This document shows positions 52,651 through 63,486 of a DNA stretch of 64,000 nt, one piece after another. Origin of the DNA: Symsagittifera roscoffensis (Eukaryota; Xenacoelomorpha; Acoela; Convolutidae). The DNA is taken from positions 16,355,789 to 16,419,788 of the forward strand of contig NC_087062.1 in assembly GCF_963678635.1 (NCBI RefSeq), given 5' to 3'. How positions within the stretch are numbered: the stretch's first letter is position 1; every line of letters starts with the position of its first letter. The position numbers and the translations under genes were made by a program. A model generated the notes under the pieces. The model did not search any database. It had not been told where the DNA came from and saw nothing but the letters and a program-made list of their open reading frames with translations.

Positions 52651-55600
52651 ATGAAAATTTACCCACAAAATCCAACAGATATACAAAATCCACAACAAAG
52701 GCATATACAAAACCCATTCAACACACAATCTTTTCAACCAACACAAATGCAAAATGAAATACCGCTTCCATATTACCTTCAGCAACATGAAATCACAAAA
52801 AATCAACTTTCAAATTTTTCACAAATGCCAAATGCCGCAGAATCACTACAGATGACTATGAATCCATACCTCATGCGTGGATCATCAATAACATTGAATA
52901 AGCCATTAATGGTATTCACAGGAACAGACCCTGAATATTCTGTGAAAGATTATCTAAATGCAGTAACAGCAAATTTAGTTTTGAATATAGGACCCGAACC
53001 AATTAATACACCACTCCATCAAAATTGGATACATAGACGCACAGCATTAATACAAACAACCCTAGATGGCGCAGCTCAAAAAAGGTTTTCAGTTTTACCC
53101 ATAGAAATAAAATCAGACTGGAAAAGATTCACCCAAGAATTTTCAAAAATGTTTGATTCTGAAAGAAACAAACAACATCAAAGAGTTTTATGCAACGAAA
53201 TCCGCAGATTACCAAATGAAACAATTAAACAATTAGCAGTACGAATCGAAACACTAGTTCGAAAAGCATATTCACTCAATACACATGATTACAAAAACAC
53301 AAAAATGACAGAAATTTTAATGATGACCTTAACACTTCAATTAAGGAAAATAGCTATAAAAAAGAGAGCATCTCATCCTTCCTCAATTCGAGAACCAGAT
53401 TTAGATTTTCGAAAACTAGTAGACAAACTAGAACAAGCAGAAATCACAATGAAACTCGGAGAAACAGAAAATCTAAAACTACAATATGTTAATCGAATTG
53501 AAACAAACACTACACATATAAATAACATACAGGAATCAGATACAGACTTAATTGAAAAAATCACTAAAATACTGATCATCTATGAAAAACATCCAAATTT
53601 TAAAGGCAAACCATCCTTCAAAAAATGGTGTAATTATTGCCGACGATACGGACACAGTATCTCCGAATGTAGACAAAAACAACAAGACAATCAGAATAAA
53701 CCTCAAAAGCATAAAGAGCCAAATAAATCGTTCTATCAATACATGAAAAAAGATCAAAGCCTACCGAACAAAAATATGTATAGTAATAACAGTTCAGCAA
53801 AACCACTTCCGAACAACACCAATTACACAAGGAATCAATCACCATATAACTCAAGTTATAGAGGAAGATCACCAGAACGAAGAAATACACGAAACTCTTC
53901 ACAAAATAATTATAACCGATCGAATAGTCAAAATAACCAAAATAACTATTCAAGATCAAATTCCAATGCAACACAATTTGTTTCTGGATCCAGTTCCCAA
54001 TCAAACCTAAGGAATAGACACTATTCTAATAATCAATCACGGAACTCATCATACAACAGAAATAGAAACTATTCACATAATAGAAATAGAAGTTATTCGA
54101 ACAATCGAAATCAGAATTACCCGAACAATCGATTAAGAAATAATTCATATAATAGATCAAACTATCACAGATCAAATGATAATTATCAAAACAGATCACA
54201 AAACAATTCACAAAATCGAAATTCAAGTTACAATAATCGATATAGAAATTATTCCCAGTCACCACACAGGAATAATAACCTTTATCATAATTTTAAACAT
54301 CAACACAGAAGTAGTACACCAAAACATCAAAGACACAATAATCAAGTACAGACAAATGAAGAAACAACATCAGACCCCCCAGGTATTGATGACACAGGAA
54401 GTAACGAACTACAACTAAATCATATAAACTGTGGATCATCAGATACAGAGAGTGATACAGAAAATACTATCTCTGTAAATATGATAACAGTCGAAAACGA
54501 CTATGAACCTGTCATATATGAACAACTTTTTACATCACATATATATGAAAATCAATTGGAACTCCTTCACAATTACTATATTGGACCCACCGATACTACA
54601 CAAACTACACAAGAAGTAAACGAAATAAACACGGTAATTAAACCCGATGAAAAAGGTGAAACACAATGCTCAAACACAAATCATATTTATCAAAACATAC
54701 AGAAAAAACAAACCAGAGAAAAAATTTGGACAATACCATATCTCTTGGAAAGCCCAAAAAACAAAGAATTTCAACCACCAGATCTTGAAATTGATTTTTT
54801 AATTGATTCAGGAGCAGAATCAAATATAATTAATATTCGCACATGGAATGAAATCAAAACATTACATCCAAAATTAACGCCTCTTGAAACCTCCAGTAAA
54901 CTAGCAACAGCACAAGGATCAACATTAGTAAATTATGCAAAAATCCAGTTATTCCTTCTCCCCACGAGAACAATGGAGCAAAACAAAATTTTAAACAGAC
55001 CGTTTAAGCAAACATTTCATATTACTGATATTAAGCACAATATCATTGGCATACCATTTATATCTAAATATATACCAACAATCAACATCTTAAATAGTAA
55101 AATACTAATCAAAGATAAGTACACAAAAACAAAAAATACAGCTCTAACTTTTTTTCAAAGATTAAACAAACAACCACCATTCTTCTCAAAATTTTATCCA
55201 ATTTATAATCAACAACGGAAACACCTGAAACCATTATCAGGAAATATATATAATTTTTCAATAAAACAAGTTCACCAATATGATAAAAGTCAAAATAAAC
55301 AACAACTTTTTATGTCAGACTTTGAATTTAAACCTATTCACAAATTTTTCAAAATCACGATCTCATCTATTAAATATTTGAAAAACACGAATTCCGACAT
55401 CATTTCGTTACATGTGTATAACAATACACCGTATCAAGTAACATTACCCTTAGGATTTTTAGGATATTGTGAAACAAACGCTACAATCTCACCCATACAT
55501 GAAGTAGCCTACCGCGTTAATAATATACTCCAATTATTAGACATTTGCCAATCCACAATTCTTGACGAAGAATTATCCATAAATAACATAGTAAGTAATG

Positions 55601-57057
55601 AAAAGAGAAACACAGATTACTTCACAAAAACACCATATTTTAAACCAACATTCAACATAACAAATTACACAAAAGAACGACAAAAATTTTTAACAATGTT
55701 TAATTTTGAACATTCACAAATTACACAAATCGAATTTGATAAATTAGCAAAGCAACTGTTAAAATATTCAACAGTCTACGCAACATCAAAATTTGACGTT
55801 GGAAAAATCAGTTCATCACTACATCTCCCGTTAAAACCCGACGCAGTTTTCAAAAAACAAAGAGCAAGTAAAGTACCAATTCACTTACACGACAAAGTAA
55901 ATAGATTACTTGACATCTTAGAACAATACAAAATTATCTCACCTGTAAATAAGGAAGAACAACCAAAAGGTAACACTTTTATCAACCCTGTTATCATTCT
56001 AGCAAAAGGCGAATCATTGAAAATAGTTTTAGACACTAGATATCTCAATTCACTAATTGATGAATCAAAATTCAATTGGCCTATTGAACCAATACAAGTT
56101 ATCTTAACAAAGATAAATGGAAAATACTTTACAACCACAGATATGAATAGTGCATACAATCAAATGCCACTAGATGAACAATCACGACGTTTAACACAAT
56201 TTGTTATTGGAAATCAACAATATGAATTTAATCGCTTATTCTATGGAATATCCATAGGACCAGCAGCTTTTTCAGCTTTTATGAGTAAAATTTTTAGACC
56301 ACTAATACTCAAGAAAAACGCAATCACCTATTTAGACGATGTTTTTATGCAATCACAAACTATAGAAGAAATGTTTACAGTTTTAGAACACTATCATAAA
56401 ATACTTCAGAACGAAAATCTGAAGGCCGCTCCCGATAAATCACACTTCTTTCTAACACGAGTTAAATTTTTAAGACATAATATTGAACGAAACACTATCA
56501 CCCCATTAAAATCACGCATTGATGCTATTCAAAAATTTCAGCCACCAACAAACAAAAAGAAAATCCAAGAATTCCTTGGAATGTTAAATTTCTTAAGCAA
56601 ATACGTTTATAAAATGCAATTATACTTAAGACCCTTCTATAATATCCTCAGACAACAAAATAACTTTGAATGGACCAGTGAAAATCAAACACGATTTGAA
56701 GAAATTAAAAAACTTTTAACTGAACAAATTTCAAACACAATTCCAGATCCAAACCAACCATTCTATGCAATGTGCGATGCTTCAATTTTTGGCATCGGCG
56801 CAGCTTTACTACAATCACATAGTAGTACAAATAAAATGAACCTTATATCAGCAAATTCCCGATTATTCACTCAAGCAGAGCTACGACTCTCAACTCTAAT
56901 GAGAGAATGTACAGCTATAATTTATACACTTACAGAATATGAATTTCTGATACTTGGATCAAAACATCCAACAGTTCTGTTTACAGATCATAAACCAATC
57001 ATTTTCTCTTTACACAAAAGTCAAATCCAAATCATAGAGTTTATAGATTTCAATTAA
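52651..57057 (+). CDS. Gag capsid/nucleocapsid, protease, RT, RNase H polyprotein
   Basis: 1,468 codons in one frame. Capsid-like region about 80-290, with the 'AAQKRFSVLP' and F---F---KMF blocks of Ty3/gypsy Gag; CCHC zinc knuckle about 325 (C-x2-C-x4-H-x4-C); Asn/Arg/Ser/Tyr-rich low-complexity region about 360-570; aspartic protease 'FLIDSGAESNIIN' about 714; RT with motif A 'TTTDMNSAYNQM' about 1160 and 'YLDD' about 1226; RNase H starting 'AMCDAS' about 1373 and 'FTDHKPIIF'. It makes virion core proteins, cuts the polyprotein and copies RNA to DNA. Gag and Pol share one frame with no stop or shift between them. The frame ends at a TAA at 57055, while RNase H homology continues two frames over, so the C-terminus is cut by a frameshift. 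Copy B has related sequence here. Confidence 0.92.
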   Translation: MKIYPQNPTDIQNPQQRHIQNPFNTQSFQPTQMQNEIPLPYYLQQHEITKNQLSNFSQMPNAAESLQMTMNPYLMRGSSITLNKPLMVFTGTDPEYSVKDYLNAVTANLVLNIGPEPINTPLHQNWIHRRTALIQTTLDGAAQKRFSVLPIEIKSDWKRFTQEFSKMFDSERNKQHQRVLCNEIRRLPNETIKQLAVRIETLVRKAYSLNTHDYKNTKMTEILMMTLTLQLRKIAIKKRASHPSSIREPDLDFRKLVDKLEQAEITMKLGETENLKLQYVNRIETNTTHINNIQESDTDLIEKITKILIIYEKHPNFKGKPSFKKWCNYCRRYGHSISECRQKQQDNQNKPQKHKEPNKSFYQYMKKDQSLPNKNMYSNNSSAKPLPNNTNYTRNQSPYNSSYRGRSPERRNTRNSSQNNYNRSNSQNNQNNYSRSNSNATQFVSGSSSQSNLRNRHYSNNQSRNSSYNRNRNYSHNRNRSYSNNRNQNYPNNRLRNNSYNRSNYHRSNDNYQNRSQNNSQNRNSSYNNRYRNYSQSPHRNNNLYHNFKHQHRSSTPKHQRHNNQVQTNEETTSDPPGIDDTGSNELQLNHINCGSSDTESDTENTISVNMITVENDYEPVIYEQLFTSHIYENQLELLHNYYIGPTDTTQTTQEVNEINTVIKPDEKGETQCSNTNHIYQNIQKKQTREKIWTIPYLLESPKNKEFQPPDLEIDFLIDSGAESNIINIRTWNEIKTLHPKLTPLETSSKLATAQGSTLVNYAKIQLFLLPTRTMEQNKILNRPFKQTFHITDIKHNIIGIPFISKYIPTINILNSKILIKDKYTKTKNTALTFFQRLNKQPPFFSKFYPIYNQQRKHLKPLSGNIYNFSIKQVHQYDKSQNKQQLFMSDFEFKPIHKFFKITISSIKYLKNTNSDIISLHVYNNTPYQVTLPLGFLGYCETNATISPIHEVAYRVNNILQLLDICQSTILDEELSINNIVSNEKRNTDYFTKTPYFKPTFNITNYTKERQKFLTMFNFEHSQITQIEFDKLAKQLLKYSTVYATSKFDVGKISSSLHLPLKPDAVFKKQRASKVPIHLHDKVNRLLDILEQYKIISPVNKEEQPKGNTFINPVIILAKGESLKIVLDTRYLNSLIDESKFNWPIEPIQVILTKINGKYFTTTDMNSAYNQMPLDEQSRRLTQFVIGNQQYEFNRLFYGISIGPAAFSAFMSKIFRPLILKKNAITYLDDVFMQSQTIEEMFTVLEHYHKILQNENLKAAPDKSHFFLTRVKFLRHNIERNTITPLKSRIDAIQKFQPPTNKKKIQEFLGMLNFLSKYVYKMQLYLRPFYNILRQQNNFEWTSENQTRFEEIKKLLTEQISNTIPDPNQPFYAMCDASIFGIGAALLQSHSSTNKMNLISANSRLFTQAELRLSTLMRECTAIIYTLTEYEFLILGSKHPTVLFTDHKPIIFSLHKSQIQIIEFIDFN

Positions 57058-57062
57058 TTCTA

Positions 57063-57568
57063 ATGAAATTTCTAAACTTACATATAGTTTGGACAGCAGG
57101 AAAAAATCTTGCATTACCAGATACATTAAGTCGAAATACACCACCTGAATTACTCACACGAAAAACTACAGTTGAAATACCAAAAACTATAAAATTTTAT
57201 CTCGCAAAAGATGAAACATCACCCCGACTAGAATGCAAATATGCAGTAAAAACTGACATTGATCAATCACAAATAAATAACCTACAACATTTTCCACTTT
57301 ACTTAGATTGCCAAAATAATCACTACGATGTTGACCTACTAGGAACATCCACTTTCAAACCAATTCCATACTCACAATGGATAAAAAATAACACCCAACA
57401 AAAAAAAATAAGACACCACCCGCATAAAAAAGACGTTTTTCCATTAATTGAAAAAGAAAATCTAACTGATAAAATAAATATATCAGGACCACAAACAAAT
57501 GATTCAAAATACACAATAAATCAAGTTTTTGACCTCCATGACCACTTGACACAGTTCCCCTATCAAAA
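57063..57568 (+). pseudogene. RNase H C-terminus and linker (frame-shifted)
   Basis: Continues the polyprotein in another frame: 'HIVWTAGKNLALPDTLSR' is the typical RNase H end (the G-N-ADxLSR block). A linker of unknown function of about 140 residues follows. The frame is lost near 57560, where the homologous reading moves to the frame used from 57569. The full chain is not readable without two frame changes. Confidence 0.75.
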
Positions 57569-58131
57569 CTGGAAATTGAAAATATTTTTCTCCCTCCAAC
57601 AGATAAAATTACAATTAAACTCTTAAAACAATATCAAAACCTCGATCCAGTAATAAGACAATTAAAATCATGGCACAAATACAAAACTAAGCCCGTAAAA
57701 GCAGATACCACAATTTTAGGAAATAAAACACTCCTCCGATATTTCCGAAAATTTAATAACACAGCAATCAATGACAATACAAATCTTTTAGAATATCAAT
57801 TAGATGATTCTAAAGTTCCCTGTCTTCCTTTAAGTATGATATTAATTGCTTTTAACATCTCACATACACAAAATACTAAAGGACACTCCGGATCAGAGAA
57901 AACATACTCAAACTTTACACAAAATTTTTATTTCCCAAATGCACCAATTTGGATAAAAGTATTATGCAATGATTGTATAGTATGTCAACTAAATAAACCT
58001 TATCCAAATCAAAAACAAATAGCACAAAAACAAGATTTATATTTAAAGGACAAAGTTTATATTTTAACCATAGCATTTCATTTGATACAAAAGGACCCAT
58101 TTCACCATCCTCAGAAGTAAACTCCTACATT
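57569..58131 (+). pseudogene. Integrase N-terminal zinc-binding part
   Basis: Open in one frame from about 57569 to TAA at 58118. The zinc-binding region shows His residues in 'SHTQNTKGHSGSEKTY' and Cys residues in 'LCNDCIVCQLN', the HHCC arrangement of retroelement integrases that helps multimerisation. Another frameshift near 58055-58060 separates it from the catalytic core. Confidence 0.75.
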
Positions 58132-59226
58132 ATGGTAATTGTTGATGCATTCACAAATTATGTAGCACTCAACCCGGTACCACATTGTAATGCTTATTAT
58201 GCTTACACGACACTTTATGAACACTGGATAGCTAAATTCGGATTACCCGAAATCTTAGTTACAGACAACGGTACAGAATTCATAAACAATGAAATCATCA
58301 CTCTATGCCACTTATATAACATCAAACATAAACCACGTACATCTCATGCACCTTGGACAAACGGTTTAGTCGAAGGTATGAACCGTTCACTAAAAGAATA
58401 TCTCAGATGTATCATAAATTGAAATGATACAAAATACACAGAATGGTCAGCAGATGTAAAATTATTTCCCTTAGCATATAATTCACAAATCACGACAATT
58501 CTAGGAATGTCACCAAACGAAATGGTTTTTAATGAAAAGCCACGTAAACCAATTATGTTCACAGCAAATTCTCATAAAAATGCACAAGGTTATTGCCAAC
58601 CAAATAAAGACTCAATTTGTTATAACCTACCTTTACACAAACATGATGAAGATCATTTTCATCACCCACAAATTCTTAAATTAGCCTCCGGTACACACAC
58701 CGAATGGATTTTAAATAGAGATAAAAAACACAATGAAATTTACCAAAAAGTAACAAAGAAATTGTTACAAAGGCAAAATATTAACGACCAAATTATTTCA
58801 CGCTTTACACCAGCCACAGACTTAAAAATTGGAACATGTGTCTTAATACCTAACTTTAATACACAAAAAGGAATTTCTAAAAAATTACAACCCCTTCGAA
58901 AAGGACCATACCAAATAATTGCCAAACCCACTGACGTAACGTATAAACTCACCGATTCAAATCAAAAAGAAATTGTTCAACATCGAAACAATCTATTGCC
59001 CTACTACCCAAAAGAGTACGCACTACGCGAATTAACTCAATTATATTCTTTCACAGGTTTAAAAGTTATTCAAAATCATCCACATACGGAAAAAGAAATA
59101 GATGAACAACAGAACATTCATCATGAAAAACAAAATACAAAACCAACCACAATTCAAAATAATACAAAAACACCAGATCAAAAAATACCTCAAAAGGAAA
59201 GAAAAAATAGGAAAATGATAGAATAA
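58132..59226 (+). pseudogene. Integrase catalytic core and GPY/F module
   Basis: Core residues visible: first Asp in 'MVIVDAFTNYVA', second in 'LVTDNGTEFINN', Glu in 'GLVEGMNRSLKEY', consistent with the DD-E triad that joins element DNA to the host genome. An in-frame TGA at 58420-58422 interrupts the core's C-terminal side. The same frame resumes and ends with a GPY/F module ('LRKGPYQIIAKP...VQHRNNLLPYYP') and a Lys/Gln-rich tail to a TAA at 59224. GPY/F occurs in Ty3/gypsy and some retroviral integrases. Confidence 0.85.
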
Positions 59227-60181
59227 ATCCTACCACAAGAACAAGTAGAGAAATCAGAACATAGAGAATCATCAAGACTTAGAAATCAACGTAAAAACTA
59301 GAAAATAACGTCAAAACTACAAAACATTCATCACACAATCTAAAATATTAAAGAAAGTTGAATTTCAAAAACAACATTAATTTTAAAATTAATAATCCTT
59401 GCACCTCTGGATCATATTGAACTTTCAGTTTTCAAAATAACATGCTGACAAAACACGCAACAATTCTAGTTCAGATTCAGCCAATAGGATTCATTCAATC
59501 CGTCACTTTCTATAACTATAACACCAACCTATTAGACAAAAGATATTAAACTCCAGGCATATCAATAATTATAACTTTACAACCTCCAGGTCAAAAATAA
59601 GCAAATTGCTAAAACTTAACAACTAAAATAAATACCACCATAATATCATAACCCTCCCTTATCTAATAGCGCAAAGATCAACATTATTTTCCCAACTTAG
59701 ACCTCAAAAACCCTCCAACCAAAATTGGTAAATTAGCCTAAAGTAAAAATACGACCGTATTCATTTGGCCTAAAGTACAAAAATCTCAATAATACCCCAG
59801 ATCATCTGACAAATAAAAATAAAGCAAAGAAGACCTCCCAAACACCATAAAATTAGCCCCCAACAACTTTTCACAAAACTCAACCCACTTGTCAAAAAAT
59901 CAATAAATAACTCGACCACACTTGAATCTCGCCTCAAACAACAAAAATTATTCGACAAAGAAATCATTTCTTAAATGCTCTTCTCTCGATCAGTCAATAT
60001 CTTTAAAAATACATTTTTCAACAATTTCATAAACTTTTTCATAATACTTAAACTTTTGTTCATATTTCTATTTGATACCTTTGAAGCTTTTATAATAATT
60101 TTAATCATTTTCTGCATCATTTTTTAAATTTTCTACTCCCTTTTTGAAATATATCTCCAACTTTCCCAAATCATTGACCAT
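59227..60181 (+). other. Spacer between pol and the envelope region
   Basis: About 950 bp with no good ORF but with blocks shared with 24000-24750 in copy B (ACCCACTTGTCAAAAA-TCAAT, AAATACGAC-GTATTCATTTG). A pyrimidine-rich tract precedes the AG at 60188. Such a spacer could hold signals for subgenomic RNA. Confidence 0.55.
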
Positions 60182-60196
60182 ATTCACAGGTACGAT
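60182..60196 (+). promoter_or_regulatory. Possible splice acceptor for subgenomic envelope RNA
   Basis: ATTCACAG|GTACGATA at 60182-60196 lies after a pyrimidine-rich stretch and 26 bases before the membrane ORF. Copy B has the same arrangement (CTCCTCAG|GTACGATA). Retroviruses and errantiviruses express env from spliced RNA, so a conserved acceptor here would fit. Inference only. Confidence 0.4.
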
Positions 60197-60214
60197 AACC
60201 CAAAGATTATTTAA

Positions 60215-60403
60215 ATGATACGAACAATTTTTAGTAGAACTGATATTTTTTTACTATTTGTAATTTTTATAACATTTTTATCATCCCTAATATTGACAAT
60301 GTGCAAATGTATAAAAAAGGCAATAATCACATTCGCTTTAGCAACAATCCTTTTAATTCTTTTCATTGAAGAATACTACAATAAACATAAATTTTTCCAA
60401 TAA
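60215..60403 (+). CDS. Small membrane ORF (62 aa) upstream of envelope
   Basis: ATG to TAA, 62 codons. Two hydrophobic stretches ('FLLFVIFITFLSSLILTM' and 'AIITFALATILLILFI') flank a basic hinge KCIKK, with a charged end EEYYNKHKFFQ. It looks like a two-pass or hairpin membrane peptide. The remnant at 24811-24915 in copy B conserves the middle and tail. Position just before the envelope-like ORF suggests a leader, viroporin-like or accessory protein, but no known family is recognised. Confidence 0.65.
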   Translation: MIRTIFSRTDIFLLFVIFITFLSSLILTMCKCIKKAIITFALATILLILFIEEYYNKHKFFQ

Positions 60404-60430
60404 AAAAAATCAATCAAAATACTTTCAAAA

Positions 60431-62626
60431 ATTGCTAACCAACAATCACAGAATCAGTCTTCACCGACATCATCCCAAGAAAACCCGACAATAACTACAA
60501 CTACCCAAAACCCCCAAACATCCACACGAATCTCTTTCCAAGATAACCCATACACATTTGAAGAACGACACGCTCGCTTATCCGAACCATTAGAACCAGT
60601 TCAGCGACAGGCACCCCTAAGTGAACCAACATATAACTTGTACCCAACATTACCACAAGAATTAAGTAGAATAAGAAACATCAGTCAAAACCAAAATACA
60701 GTTGAAATAAATAGACAAATTATACATCCACGATGAAATAGAAATTTTCAAACCCCCCGAGTTCATTTTGACATACCCCAATCACCAACACCAATTACTC
60801 CAGAAAACCCCAATAGTACACTACCAGAAACTCCCCCACTCCTTTCACAACGTAGCACCTCAAGTATACCCTCAGATTACTTAGGTTCAACACCAACATC
60901 TAAACAAATACGTGAAAATCCCTTTAACCCCCCCAATCTCACAGCACGACTACCATATTGGACAACGCACTCATTTACACAAGGTGAACCAAACTTAGTA
61001 AACGACCCAATAGATATTTCTACGGATACAACAACATCATCATCACTACCAGAAACATTATCGCTACCATCAACACCATCATTAAGCCAGATTTCACCGA
61101 CGCCTTTCCTTTTCAATTTTCCCAATAACCTCGACGCTAGATATTGAGAACAATCATCAACAAATATCCCTTTAAGATTAGATTGGAACATGTTCACAGC
61201 ACCCCCACCATTATTCGGACAACATCCCGAAAGTAACCGACCCCACAATTGGGCACTCAATCGACTACAATATAGACAAGACATCCACGAAGACATTCGT
61301 GACCATAACATCCAAATACTAGTTGAATACGAAAAAGGTTTCGACATGACCACTGGAAAAATAAAATTTGACCCTTATGCCACAGGTCACCCTCTAAGCG
61401 AAGGAACATCATATATACCAGTTAACTTTCAAAAAAGCACAGGTCAACCTGGTGGAAAACTAAAGCCACATGACAGTAGAAGCACACGTTTACAAGAACT
61501 ATCACTAATGAATAACACCTATTTTGGTAATATCCACTATGATATTCACTTAGATATGAAGTTAGACTACACAATTAGCCGAAATTTTCAAGAAATGTCA
61601 CTCTCCGAATTCGAAACACTTCACCAATTATGCGAATTAGAACGGACACAAATCCTACAATCACTCGCACTAGCAGTATTAAAAATACCCTACGCAGGAT
61701 ACTTATTGTCAGGAAACAGATCAAATTTTCTTGACAACGAAGGAAATATTTTATGGTTTCATACTTGTACCAAAAAAGTATCACCACTCTATGTTTTTGA
61801 AGATAAACGTTGTTATAAAAGAATCCCTATATTCTATAAAAATGAAGTACATTTTGTTGACACACTTTCAAGACGAACATATTTTTGGGATACCGCAGTC
61901 ACATGTGGATCAGAAAATAGCCACAATGTAGTACAATTGAATCCTGATGAAGATAAATACTATCTCCTTACTCCATACCCTACGTTAATGCAACCACTCA
62001 AAAAATTTTCAACCGAAAGCATCAGAGCTATTGTTCGTAACCCAAATATTGATTTACAATCAATTGGAATATATTTTAAATCAGATATCCATTACCACAT
62101 TAGAACACAACAATTCCAAGAATTATTAACACAAATGGACACTATATAAGGACAGTCAATTGATCAAAATTTAAGAAAACTTGCCGAAACCGCAGGATTT
62201 GCAGATATATATACACAAGATTATTGCGGATATTTTAAAGACATTAAAGACTATATATATCTAAACGGTGAAAAATACAGACCACAAAATATTTCACCTA
62301 TAAATACTTTCAGTTTTGTCACCCTTAAAAATGAAATTCTAGATTTTCTAGGATGGCCCTATTACATCTTAGAAAAATTAACTATCTTATACGCAATGTT
62401 TAACTTTATAGGATTTCTTTTCTCACTCTTAAAAGGAATCTATAACACATACGCTATACACACACAAGTAAATAGACAAGCAAGTGTAGCACGCATACTG
62501 TTTGCAGGATTTTTTGGAATTTTTTCATCATCAATAAACAAAATACTTCTAGACGCACAAATAAAAGAATATAACACAAAAATAGCGACAAGACAAACAC
62601 TTACGACGAAGAACATAATAATATAG
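60431..62626 (+). pseudogene. Envelope-like ORF with membrane anchor (interrupted)
   Basis: One frame of about 731 codons interrupted by only three stops: TGA 60734, TGA 61145 and TAA 62147; the longest clean part is 61190-62149. The position matching copy B's ATG is ATT here, so the start is lost. The leader is Gln/Ser/Thr/Pro-rich. The middle has 'LMNNTYFGNIHYDIHLD' and a Cys-containing ectodomain ('LWFHTCTKKVS', 'DTAVTCGSEN'). Near the C-terminus lies a hydrophobic segment 'FNFIGFLFSLLKG', followed by 'ILFAGFFGIFSSSINKI'. Size, position and anchor suggest a viral-type envelope glycoprotein, but no fusion peptide, furin site or Env family could be named. About 1.1 kb present in copy B is missing at about 61315. 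Confidence 0.6.
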
Positions 62627-63486
62627 AAGTAACACCTACCGCACCACAGTTGTCACCCCTACCATAAAACCATCCATTATCATTAGTCCCACGTAATTTC
62701 CGACACCTAGCAATAACAAATAACCCAAATTCTAGACCAAATATACCACAAAGTCCCAAACAGCATATAATGACACATCATCCACAAGATGATAATACAT
62801 ACGAACAAATTATAGAACAACCCCATACCACCACTTTTCAGTCTCAAAATAATCATTATTTTAGCCCACGATGAGCCGACAACTTGGATCCCTACACCGC
62901 TCAAATTCCCACCCAGCCAACCTCCAAACTCCAATCCCAATAATCCCACTTTTGCTTTCCCACCACCCGATTTTCCAATTATTAATATATCATCAAGCAC
63001 AAATTCGGATACTAACTCAGATATTTCAGTTTTATACTCTATCTCACAACTTAATAACCCTAATATAGAAACCCCTGACGAATCTGCAGATTCCGAACCA
63101 TCTCCATCAAATAATTTTCAGACCAACTCCTCAGTTTTTTCAAAACCCCCTTTTCAACCAATCCCGACAAATAATTCACTCCCATCCGTTTCCACTCCTT
63201 CTTATGCTTCGCAAGTGACCCCAACCTACTCCCCACTTCATTCCGACCGATCATAAAATAATTCTCCAGATACCCCCCAAATTTCCCAGGAACTCGATAA
63301 TTTTATATTACCCTACAACAACAGTTAATACACCCTAACACCCTCACAATACATCAACTTTCATCCACAAAAGAATCCTCAAATCCATCTACTCCTACAC
63401 CCTCCTCAGCTTACACTGCATCATTAGCACAATCATCCACATCCACCGAAACACCTAGTAGCACTAACCGAGCTTATCGCATTTTT
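62627..63486 (+). pseudogene. Pro/Ser/Thr-rich coding-like segment
   Basis: Readings rich in Pro, Ser, Thr and Asn (for example 'FAFPPPDFPIINISSSTNSD' and 'TPSYASQVTPTYSPLHSD') move between frames with several stops. This is either the N-terminal part of the next ORF or a separate disordered protein. An A9 run at 63488-63496 is a likely shift point. The corresponding part of copy B is deleted, so it cannot be checked there. Confidence 0.4.

Noticed and set aside
57055..57062. Programmed frameshift between RNase H parts
   Set aside because: No slippery heptamer seen and two further uncorrected shifts follow (near 57560 and 58057), so decay or sequence error is simpler.
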